Source: Bradyrhizobium sp.
Lineage (GTDB): Bacteria > Pseudomonadota > Alphaproteobacteria > Rhizobiales > Xanthobacteraceae
NCBI GenBank assembly: GCA_028290305.1
Contig: JAQGKC010000497.1
Span: 1-6,806, forward strand
Direction: 5' to 3'
DNA length: 6,806 nt
In this document: positions 1 to 5,789 of the stretch, one piece after another
How the letters are laid out: every line of letters starts with the position of its first letter
Numbering within the stretch: position 1 is the stretch's first letter
Translations under genes and position numbers: made by a program
Notes under the pieces: model-generated
The model's database searches: none
Told to the model about the DNA's origin: nothing
The model's input: only the letters and a program-made list of their open reading frames with translations

Positions 1-1201
1 GAATATGTTTCACCAGCGATAAACCGAGCCCGGTTCCACCCTGCGCACGGCTGTCGCCGACGTCCACCCGATAGAAGCGCTCGGTCAGCCGCGGCAGATG
101 CTCCGGCGCGATCCCCGGACCGAAATCACGCACCATGACGCGAACTTCCGGCGTGCCCTCCCCGGATAGCGCCGAATTCAGGGAAACGATGATCTTGCCG
201 CCGGACGCGCCGTATTTCAGCGCGTTCTCGACCAGGTTTTCGAACAGCCGCAGCAGCTCTTCGCGGTCGCCGGCGATCACGACGGGCGTTTCCGGCAGAT
301 CAGTATCGATCGAGACCTGACGCTCCCGGGCTAGCGGTTCCAGGCCATCGGCGACCTGCCGGATGATCGGGACGATATCCACCAGCGTATCCGGGCGGAC
401 ATGGGCCGAGAGCTCGACCCGCGACAGCGACAAGAGATCGTCGATCAGCCGCGCCATGCGCGTCGCCTGGGTGTGCATGATGCCGAGGAAGCGTTCGCGG
501 GCCTTGGCATCGTCCTTGGCCGGCCCCTGCAACGTATCGATGAAGCCCGACAGCGCCGCCAGCGGGGTGCGCAATTCATGGCTGGCATTGGCGACGAAAT
601 CGGCGCGCATTTCCTCGACCCGACGCAGCGGCGTCTGATCGTGGAACGTCATCAGCATGCATTTGTCGGTGCCGCCGAACAGGGTCGGCACCGGCACCGG
701 CGTGACGATCAGTTCCATCCAGCGATCGACCGGCACGTGATCGAGATAGGTCGCGCGCCGGGTTTCGGTGGTCGCGATGGCCTCGCGCAGCGCGGTGATG
801 ATTTCGGGGGAGCGCAACGCGAACTGGGCGAGTTCGTTCTTGCGCAGCGCCGGCGCAAGCTGTGCCGCGGCCGCGTTGAGGTGGATGACCCGGCCAGCGC
901 GGTCGAGCAGCACCGCCGGATCCGGCATGCCGGCAACGACGGCGCTGACCGCCGCGGTCTCGACCGGGTTGACCCCGCGGACATCTTCTCGCGACGCAAC
1001 CGCGTTGTGCAATCGCCACGGCACCAGTGCGGCCGCGCCGATGCAGACAAAAACCGTGGCGGCGCGAAGCAGCGACAGTTCGCCGAGCGCGACCAGAACG
1101 GCCAGGGCCAGACCGGCGGCCAGCAGGATGATGGCCGAATGCCGCAACCGGTCCGGCCACGGTGAGTAGAAGGAAGAAGAGGTAGGAGCGTCTATTGCCA
1201 T
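1..1201 (-). CDS. phoR: PhoR-like phosphate-regulon sensor histidine kinase (3' end cut by window edge)
   Basis: Inner-membrane sensor kinase that would autophosphorylate on histidine and pass the phosphate to a PhoB-type response regulator under phosphate limitation. 400 codons are visible with no stop; roughly the last 20-40 residues lie outside the window. Seen: two hydrophobic segments (about residues 23-40 and 44-63) with almost no periplasmic loop, typical of PhoR; a PAS-like region (about 85-190); the H-box SHELRTP with phospho-acceptor His208; the N-box with Asn322 and Asn326; the G1 box DFGPG (359-363); and the G2 box GGTGLGL (388-394). All catalytic motifs are intact. The ATG at 1201-1199 is preceded by GGAG at 1215-1212 with a 10-nt gap. 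The upstream flippase-like gene stops at 1233, so the two are probably co-transcribed. The PhoR name rests on the double-TM/PAS/HisKA/HATPase architecture; another kinase of that group is possible. Confidence 0.88.
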   Translation of the reverse strand, partial: MAIDAPTSSSFYSPWPDRLRHSAIILLAAGLALAVLVALGELSLLRAATVFVCIGAAALVPWRLHNAVASREDVRGVNPVETAAVSAVVAGMPDPAVLLDRAGRVIHLNAAAAQLAPALRKNELAQFALRSPEIITALREAIATTETRRATYLDHVPVDRWMELIVTPVPVPTLFGGTDKCMLMTFHDQTPLRRVEEMRADFVANASHELRTPLAALSGFIDTLQGPAKDDAKARERFLGIMHTQATRMARLIDDLLSLSRVELSAHVRPDTLVDIVPIIRQVADGLEPLARERQVSIDTDLPETPVVIAGDREELLRLFENLVENALKYGASGGKIIVSLNSALSGEGTPEVRVMVRDFGPGIAPEHLPRLTERFYRVDVGDSRAQGGTGLGLSLVKHI

Positions 1202-1232
1202 CAGGGCGGCTCTCCCGTTCGGGTTCGCATCG

Positions 1233-2288
1233 TCAGGCGCCGGTGTCCCCACGCTCTCGCACGTAAGCGGCTTCGCGGTGCGGCTCGGCGTCGAGCGCCC
1301 GCGTCGCCTGACGCAGGCGCTTCGATCTTGCCCCCAGGATAACCTCTCGAAACGTCAGCAAGATTACAGATATGACAAATGGCGCGAGATAATAGAGGAC
1401 GCGAAACAGCAGCATCCCGGCCAGCAGGTCTTCCCTGTCCATCTGCCACAGCCCGACCAGCATCGCGGCGTCGAACACGCCGAGCCCGCCTGGTGAATGG
1501 CTGGCAAAGCCCAGCAGGGTCGCCGAGACAAAAATGACCGCGACCACGACGAAGCCAAGGTTGGGTTCGTCCGGCACCAGCACATACATCGCCAGCGCGC
1601 AAAACCCGAGATCTACAATCCCGATCACGATCTGCAGCAGCGTCAGCGCACCGCCCGGCAGCACCACGGTCCAGGGCCCGCGACCGACACTCCTCGGCCG
1701 CACCGAGACCCACACTACATACGCCAGCAGCCCCAGGATGATGGCAAACGCGGCCACCCGGTTCAGCCAGGGCGGAAGCTGATCGATCGCAGCTGCCGCT
1801 TCCGGATGACAGACGATACCTAGTCCCAATACCGCGGCATTGCCGAGCCAGAAGGTCAGGCCGGCCAGGAAACAGATCTTGGCGACGTCGATCGCATTCA
1901 ATCCCCACGCGGAATAAATGCGGTAGCGCACCGCGCCCCCGGTAAAGACGCTGGCGCCGACATTGTGTCCGATCGAATAACTGGTGAAGGCCGCAAGCGC
2001 GTTCACGCGGTAGGGAATATCGGCGCGGCCGATCGCGCGAACCGCAAACAGATCATAGAACGTCAGCGTGAAATAGCCTGCGGCCACGAACAGCCCGGCC
2101 AGGGCGATCGAGCGGGGCTCGGTATCCTTCATGGCCTCGACGACGTCCCCGACATCGATGCCCCGCAGCATATGGTAAAGAACGAAGCACGCGATTCCGA
2201 TGACCGCGATGCTGACCGCAACACCTAACTTATGCAGGATTTGCTTCTGGCGCAGCAACGAGATCGCCCTGCGTATTGCTTCCAGCAT
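1233..2288 (-). CDS. Lysylphosphatidylglycerol flippase-like membrane protein (UPF0104/YbhN family)
   Basis: A 351-residue, highly hydrophobic protein resembling the N-terminal flippase half of MprF, which moves aminoacylated phosphatidylglycerol to the outer leaflet. Seen: about eight membrane segments (roughly 20-41, 61-83, 135-157, 175-195, 210-236, 244-262, 275-290, 291-313); the conserved stretch SIGHNVG..FTGGAVRYR (105-122); and HSPGGLGVFD (264-273), both typical of this family. The cytosolic tail (315-351) is charged. The C-terminal aminoacyl-transferase domain (DUF2156) of full MprF is absent, so by itself it should not synthesise lysyl-PG. It may move a lipid made elsewhere, or another polyprenyl or glycerolipid substrate. 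The start is fixed by an in-frame TAG directly before the ATG; GAGG at 2297-2294 is the ribosome site with a 5-nt gap. It precedes phoR by 31 bp. Family membership is fairly certain; the substrate is unknown. Confidence 0.85.
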   Translation of the reverse strand: MLEAIRRAISLLRQKQILHKLGVAVSIAVIGIACFVLYHMLRGIDVGDVVEAMKDTEPRSIALAGLFVAAGYFTLTFYDLFAVRAIGRADIPYRVNALAAFTSYSIGHNVGASVFTGGAVRYRIYSAWGLNAIDVAKICFLAGLTFWLGNAAVLGLGIVCHPEAAAAIDQLPPWLNRVAAFAIILGLLAYVVWVSVRPRSVGRGPWTVVLPGGALTLLQIVIGIVDLGFCALAMYVLVPDEPNLGFVVVAVIFVSATLLGFASHSPGGLGVFDAAMLVGLWQMDREDLLAGMLLFRVLYYLAPFVISVILLTFREVILGARSKRLRQATRALDAEPHREAAYVRERGDTGA

Positions 2289-2590
2289 CTAGACCTCGAA
2301 TTGCGATCCCACGACCGGCTGGCGGGCAAACCTTGCCGCCGCCAGCGCCGCGCTTGCTCCTGACACGATGTCGTAGCGCGTTTTAAGCCGGAGTGGAATT
2401 CGCTTGGCGTGAATAAAACGCGCTTCTTCAATATATTAGGCGCAATTGATGACGCTAGGTGCACAGTTTTGCTGCATTCGCTCCCGGAGGGGCAAAGCCG
2501 CTTGCCCGCAACCATGCGCGCGAGACGGTGAAGTTTTCGTGATGCCGGGCCGCGGGTTTTGCCGACATCCGCCGCACGGCCGGAAAAATC
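2289..2590. other. Intergenic region without a supportable gene
   Basis: 302 bp between the small membrane-protein gene (stop at 2591) and the flippase-like gene (start at 2288), both on the minus strand. It should contain the end of the first transcript and the promoter of the flippase-phoR unit. An AT-rich patch (2410-2440, including CAATATATTAGG) stands out from the GC-rich surroundings and is the likeliest promoter area, but I could not place a -35/-10 pair with acceptable spacing. An inverted repeat GGGCAA (2490-2495) / TTGCCC (2502-2507) with a 6-nt loop is present but has no T-run. Overlapping open frames here lack coding character. No RNA gene was recognised. Confidence 0.6.
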
Positions 2591-2887
2591 TCAAGCCGCC
2601 GGCAAGTGGCGCGAAAGCACCCAGTCGCGCAGCCAAGATCCAACCGCGCAACCGGCCAGATACAGTGCAAACATCATGAGGCCGAGGTCGAGCCAGTAGC
2701 CTGCGCGGCCGGGGACGACGCGTGCCAGCGCCGCCGCGACCAGCGCCGCCACCAACACCGCAAGCCACCGCGACGTCACCTTCGAAACGCCACGACCGCG
2801 ATGGACCACCGCGATCCAGCCCACCGCAAGGCCCAGCAATAGCGACGCCAGCAGCCAGCCCCAATGAAATATCGCCAGATATGCCAT
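2591..2887 (-). CDS. Small three-helix membrane protein of unknown function, coupled to the OmpA/BON gene
   Basis: 98 residues. I do not recognise a characterised family. Seen: three hydrophobic segments at about 3-27, 40-58 and 64-85, a short basic stretch (HRGRGVSKVTSR, about 29-40) between the first two, and little soluble mass. It is therefore an inner-membrane protein with very small loops. The ATG at 2887-2885 lies 4 bp after the TAA of the OmpA-family gene, and its likely ribosome site AAGG (2898-2895) lies within the last codons and stop of that gene, so translation is probably coupled and the two products may work together. It could be an accessory or stabilising subunit of the OmpA-like protein. 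Mycobacterial ArfB, encoded just after the BON/OmpA protein ArfA, occupies the same position but is a different small protein. The function is unknown. Confidence 0.75.
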   Translation of the reverse strand: MAYLAIFHWGWLLASLLLGLAVGWIAVVHRGRGVSKVTSRWLAVLVAALVAAALARVVPGRAGYWLDLGLMMFALYLAGCAVGSWLRDWVLSRHLPAA

Positions 2888-2891
2888 CCCG

Positions 2892-4286
2892 TTACCTTAC
2901 CAAGAAATCGATGCGGCGATTCTGCGCCTTGCCTTCGTCGGTGTCGTTGGTGGCGACCGGCTGCGTGCCGCCGTAGCCCGTCGCCGTAAAACGATCGGCG
3001 GGCAACCCGGCTTTGACGAGATAATCTGTCACCGCCTGCGCGCGCTTTTCGGACAGCGTCTGGTTGAAGGCATCCTCGCCGTCGCCGTCGGTATGTCCTG
3101 CAATTTCGACGTTGGCGGCCGGACAGCGCAGCGCGGTTTCGATCAGCCGGTCAAGCAGGCCCGCCGAATCCGGATCGATGGTGGCGCTTCCGGATTCGAA
3201 GCGGATTTTCCCCTTGCCCAGCAAGTCCGAAAACAGCTGCTGACACACCGTGGCATCCACCGGCGCGGCCGCGGGCTTGACCGAGATGTCGGCTTTGAGC
3301 TGCCAGTCTTTAGGGAAATCCTTGCCGAGACCGGAGCGGATCTGAACCGCGGCCGCGTCATAGAATGCGTCGCCGGAAAGCTTCACCTCCCGGTCGGACA
3401 CCACCAGCGTCCCCGTCGATAGCCGCGACAGCGCGCCCAGCGCCGGAACCACCGCGCTTGCGAATCCGGGAGGTGCGCCGACGCTCGCCTTGAGATTGTC
3501 GACCACCTTTTCGCTGAAGAATTTGCGTCCCGCCGCCGCCACAAGCGCGGCGTGGACATTGTTGTCCGGCACATAACCGGTCAGCGTCAGCGTCACCGCG
3601 ACGGGATCCTTGTAGGCCTGAAAGATATAAGGCGGCGCCGCGATCTCATTGGCGGCGACCGAAAAACCCTCGGGTAGATTTTTCAGTGCGGCGGCGATCG
3701 CTTCACGCCCGCCGAGGTCGCGCGCCATGCCGGAAAGGCTGACCTTGCTGTCCGAGATCGTGATCTTGCCGGTTTTCAATTTTCCGATCTGATCGATCAG
3801 CAACAACGCGGCATTGTCGAAACGCGGCGGCGCGCCGCGCGACAAATTCATCTGATCGACGACCTCGACGCCGCCAAGACTTGCGCGGGCCGCCTCGAGC
3901 AACTTGCCTTTGCTCGCCGGCAAGGGCGAATTGCCGCCCAGCGTGACCCTCACCACGTCCCGCTCAGCCGACCAGACGAACGGCTTGGCTTCGGGAACAA
4001 GGCGGGTTTCGTCGTTGACCAGCCGCACCCCCGGCACCGCTTCCACCGAAGCCACCGCGCTGCGGCGGCCATCTTCCGAGAATGCATCCGCCGCAAACGT
4101 GACGTCGCGGCCAGCGACCTCAATTCTGCTCTTGTCGAGCACGGTATCCTTCAGCGCGGCGGTAGAACGTGTGGCCAGATCGGATTCCAGCGGCAGCGTA
4201 TTTGTCCAGGCCGCAAACGCCCAAAAGACGACCAAAGGAATCACGCCTGGCCACCATTTTCTGCTCCACCTGAAAAGTCCGTGCAT
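2892..4286 (-). CDS. OmpA-family peptidoglycan-binding protein with BON-like modules and N-terminal membrane anchor
   Basis: 464 residues. Residues 11-29 form one uncleaved-looking membrane helix after a basic start (RWSRK), so the protein is probably held in the inner membrane with the rest periplasmic. It is not a beta-barrel porin. Residues about 42-100 resemble a BON domain; 112-218 and 229-338 are two copies of a module (both with GAPP.F, then TG..., SD and V.LSG at a constant 119-residue offset). Residues about 348-464 are an OmpA/MotB-type domain with HTD (Asp400) and LSEKRA (Arg415). Their spacing of 15 matches the diaminopimelate-binding Asp/Arg pair of OmpA proteins, and the domain ends in NRRIDFLVR. 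Cys348 and Cys388 could form a disulfide. The architecture resembles mycobacterial OmpATb/ArfA. AGGA (4296-4293) lies 6 nt before the ATG. The small membrane-protein gene follows by 4 bp. Peptidoglycan attachment is inferred from the motifs; the role of the BON modules is unknown. Confidence 0.88.
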   Translation of the reverse strand: MHGLFRWSRKWWPGVIPLVVFWAFAAWTNTLPLESDLATRSTAALKDTVLDKSRIEVAGRDVTFAADAFSEDGRRSAVASVEAVPGVRLVNDETRLVPEAKPFVWSAERDVVRVTLGGNSPLPASKGKLLEAARASLGGVEVVDQMNLSRGAPPRFDNAALLLIDQIGKLKTGKITISDSKVSLSGMARDLGGREAIAAALKNLPEGFSVAANEIAAPPYIFQAYKDPVAVTLTLTGYVPDNNVHAALVAAAGRKFFSEKVVDNLKASVGAPPGFASAVVPALGALSRLSTGTLVVSDREVKLSGDAFYDAAAVQIRSGLGKDFPKDWQLKADISVKPAAAPVDATVCQQLFSDLLGKGKIRFESGSATIDPDSAGLLDRLIETALRCPAANVEIAGHTDGDGEDAFNQTLSEKRAQAVTDYLVKAGLPADRFTATGYGGTQPVATNDTDEGKAQNRRIDFLVR

Positions 4287-4451
4287 TCGACGTCCTGCGG
4301 GTCTGGGAACCGAGAGAAAACAAACCCTTGCGAGGCTGTCAAACTGGAAATAACACGGAACGGTCCGCTCGACGGACAGCCTTTGACTAACCGTTTCTTC
4401 AGCGGTCCCCCGCTAGCTTCAAAATCGCATCCCAACCGGCCACCACTCCTG
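4287..4451. other. Divergent control region between the OmpA/BON gene and the deacetylase gene
   Basis: 165 bp shared by two divergent genes. Besides the minus-strand promoter candidate it holds a weak plus-strand pair, TTGCGA (4328-4333), 17 nt, TAACAC (4351-4356). Two short perfect inverted repeats lie in what would be the deacetylase leader: GTCCG-5 nt-CGGAC (4363-4377) and AGCGG-4 nt-CCGCT (4401-4414). They could be operator half-sites or leader hairpins, but 5-bp stems also arise by chance in GC-rich DNA. Confidence 0.4.
4315..4342 (-). promoter_or_regulatory. Candidate sigma-70-type promoter for the OmpA/BON gene
   Basis: On the minus strand a perfect TTGACA (4342-4337) is followed after 16 nt by TTTTCT (4320-4315). 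The -10 box is weak (3 of 6 matches), which is common in alphaproteobacteria. Transcription would start near 4308 and leave a short leader before the ATG at 4286. The call rests on the -35 box and position only. Confidence 0.4.
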
Positions 4452-5510
4452 ATGAAGCAGTTACGCAACAACGTCATCCGCGCCGGGCTGGGGGCGCTTT
4501 ATTTTACCGGCGCACATTATCTGCTGCGACCAATCTTCGCAGGCGTCGGCGCCATTTTCATGCTGCACCACGTCCGCCCGCCCCGCAACGCCGAGTTCCA
4601 GCCCAATCGTCACCTTGAGATCACGCCGGAGTTCTTGCGCGCCATGCTGTCGCACCTTCGGGAGCGTGACGTCGACATCGTCACCATGGACGAGGTACAT
4701 CGGCGATTGATCGAACGCAATTTCTCGCGCCGCTTTGCCTGCTTCACCCTCGACGATGGTTATCGCGACAACAGGGATTTCGCGCTGCCGGTGCTGCGTG
4801 ATTTTGACGCGCCTTCTACCGTCTATGTCGCCAGCGATTTCGCACAGGGCACCGGCCGGCTGTGGTGGATCGCGCTGGAGATGGTGATTGCCAGGGCTTC
4901 TTCGATCGAAGTCAAGATCGGCGACCTGGCGACACGCTTCGATACCAGCACGCCAGCCACCAAGCAGGCCGCGTTCGACCGTCTCCACGACTGGCTGCGC
5001 GGGTTGCCGGGCGAGCATGATATTCCGCGCGAAGTCGGCGCACTGTGCGCGCGCCACGGTGTCGATGAAGCCGCGATTGTGCGCGAGCTCTGTATGTCCT
5101 GGGATGAGTTGAAACCGTTCGCGGACGATCCCTTGATTTCCATCGGCGCGCATTCGATCACGCATTGCAATCTCGCCAGGCAGACCGAGGAGCTCGCCCG
5201 CCACGAGATGGCGGATAGCCGCGCGCGGATTGAAGGCGCATTGCAGCATCCTGTCGCCCATCTCGCCTACCCCTATGGCGACAAGAACGCGGCCGGCAGC
5301 CGTGAATTCGCGCTGGCGCGCGCGACCGGCTTCAAGACCGCGGTGACGACGCGGCCAGGCATGATCTTTCCGGAGAATGCGGGACATTTGACGGCGCTGC
5401 CGCGGGTTTCGCTCAACGGTAATTATCAGGATGCGCGTATTTTGCCGGTGCTGACCTCCGGCGCCGCCACCGCGATGTGGAATGGTTTTCGGCGTGTTGA
5501 CGCGGCGTAG
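4452..5510 (+). CDS. Polysaccharide deacetylase, NodB/CE4 family
   Basis: 352 residues. CE4 enzymes remove N- or O-acetyl groups from surface polysaccharides, chitin oligomers or peptidoglycan, using a divalent metal. Seen: motif 1 as TLDDG (99-103), where Asp101 is the expected catalytic base and Asp102 a metal ligand; motif 2 as HSITH (234-238), supplying two metal-binding histidines; motif 3 as AYPYG (272-276). The metal triad is intact. About 130 residues separate motifs 1 and 2, longer than in a minimal NodB domain. The N-terminus (about 8-38) is moderately hydrophobic and ends in MLHHV; it may be a membrane-associated segment, but no clear signal-peptide cleavage site is visible. The frame is open back to an ATG at 4281, but I chose 4452: the upstream 57 codons look non-coding and overlap the divergent gene's start. 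No good ribosome site precedes 4452. It is not nodB itself: no nod genes are nearby. The substrate is unknown, with exopolysaccharide or LPS-type polymers the likeliest. Confidence 0.85.
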   Translation: MKQLRNNVIRAGLGALYFTGAHYLLRPIFAGVGAIFMLHHVRPPRNAEFQPNRHLEITPEFLRAMLSHLRERDVDIVTMDEVHRRLIERNFSRRFACFTLDDGYRDNRDFALPVLRDFDAPSTVYVASDFAQGTGRLWWIALEMVIARASSIEVKIGDLATRFDTSTPATKQAAFDRLHDWLRGLPGEHDIPREVGALCARHGVDEAAIVRELCMSWDELKPFADDPLISIGAHSITHCNLARQTEELARHEMADSRARIEGALQHPVAHLAYPYGDKNAAGSREFALARATGFKTAVTTRPGMIFPENAGHLTALPRVSLNGNYQDARILPVLTSGAATAMWNGFRRVDAA

Positions 5511-5565
5511 CTACGTTCGACGCTTCTTCACTTCCCTTCGCCCCTTGTGGGAGAAGGTGGCCATA

Positions 5566-5589
5566 GGCGGCCTCTGGCCGCCGTTTTTT
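5566..5589 (+). terminator. Intrinsic terminator downstream of the deacetylase gene
   Basis: GGCGGCC (5566-5572), loop TCT, GGCCGCC (5576-5582), then G and six T's (5584-5589). This is a perfect 7-bp GC stem with a U-tract, 56 bp after the deacetylase stop, in the right orientation to end that transcript. It lies inside the 190-bp palindromic element, so the repeat appears to supply the terminator. Confidence 0.75.
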
Positions 5590-5596
5590 ATAGAAC

Positions 5597-5615
5597 GCCG
5601 ATGCTTTGCATCGGC
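5597..5615. repeat. Perfect 8-bp hairpin within the palindromic element
   Basis: GCCGATGC (5597-5604), loop TTT, GCATCGGC (5608-5615). It has no following T-run on the plus strand. On the minus strand it is followed by GTTCTATAAAAAACGG, which is not a terminator tail either. Probably a structural part of the repeat. Confidence 0.65.
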
Positions 5616-5629
5616 TGTGCGAAGTCCGC

Positions 5630-5678
5630 GTCGGATGAGGGGTTGCGGTTATCGATAGACCGGAACCCCTCACCCGTC
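5630..5678. repeat. Long imperfect hairpin within the palindromic element
   Basis: GAGGGGTT (5637-5644) pairs perfectly with AACCCCTC (5664-5671). The stem extends outward with two mismatches to 5630/5678 and inward through CGGT (5646-5649) / ACCG (5659-5662) around a central ATCGAT. It forms the middle of the six-hairpin element. Confidence 0.6.
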
Positions 5679-5732
5679 TTCGCTTCGCGAAGCCACCCTC
5701 TCCCACAAGGGGAGAGGGGAAAAGTCCCTTCC

Positions 5733-5761
5733 TTGACTCATTGAACCTCCGCGCCCAAAAC
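5733..5761 (+). promoter_or_regulatory. Weak candidate promoter for the SDR gene
   Basis: TTGACT (5733-5738) is followed after 17 nt by CAAAAC (5756-5761). The -35 box is good (5 of 6), the -10 box poor. It lies between the end of the palindromic element and the start of the dehydrogenase gene, where a promoter is needed because an intrinsic terminator precedes it. Confidence 0.3.
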
Positions 5762-5778
5762 CGCTGGCAAAATTCAAC

Positions 5779-5784
5779 GGGAGG
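5779..5784 (+). promoter_or_regulatory. Strong ribosome binding site of the SDR gene
   Basis: GGGAGG ends 5 nt before the ATG at 5790. An ATG at 5786 (in ATGCATG) is out of frame and too close, so this site decides for the 5790 start. Confidence 0.75.
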
Positions 5785-5789
5785 TATGC

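Larger units (their letters stand above)
5532..5721. repeat. 190-bp palindromic repeat element with 30-bp inverted ends
   Basis: The ends 5532-5561 and 5692-5721 are inverted copies matching at 27 of 30 positions, including a perfect 14-bp core (CCCCTTGTGGGAGA at 5541-5554). Inside are six consecutive hairpins: 5535-5557 (8 of 9 pairs), 5566-5582 (7-bp perfect stem), 5597-5615 (8-bp perfect), 5630-5678 (imperfect long stem), 5678-5692 (6-bp perfect) and 5696-5718 (9-bp perfect). There is no convincing open reading frame. This resembles the dispersed intergenic palindromes of Bradyrhizobium-type genomes; it could be a MITE-like non-autonomous element. Copy number cannot be judged from one window. 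Confidence 0.75.

Noticed and set aside
401..1165. 254-residue plus-strand open frame opposite the sensor kinase
   Set aside because: It is antisense to a kinase with every catalytic motif intact. Its composition (His, Arg and Gln-rich) is typical of the complement of GC-rich coding DNA.
1201..1908. 235-residue minus-strand frame overlapping the flippase-like gene, with its TGA overlapping the phoR ATG
   Set aside because: The stop/start overlap looks like coupling, but the frame is a shifted reading of the flippase-like gene, Arg- and Gly-rich, without family motifs.
2490..2507. Inverted repeat GGGCAA/TTGCCC as terminator of the OmpA/BON operon
   Set aside because: The stem is only 6 bp and no T-run follows on the minus strand.
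2225..2515. 96-residue minus-strand frame covering the gap before the flippase-like gene
   Set aside because: Its composition (Ser, Arg, Cys, Trp) is unlike neighbouring proteins, and it overlaps the flippase start out of frame.
4281..4451. 57-codon upstream extension of the deacetylase frame from an ATG at 4281
   Set aside because: It would overlap the start codon of the divergent OmpA/BON gene and its promoter area. The added residues are low in coding character, and the family-like sequence begins at 4452.
4461..5387. 308-residue minus-strand open frame across the deacetylase gene
   Set aside because: It is antisense to a gene with clear CE4 motifs and has no recognisable domain.
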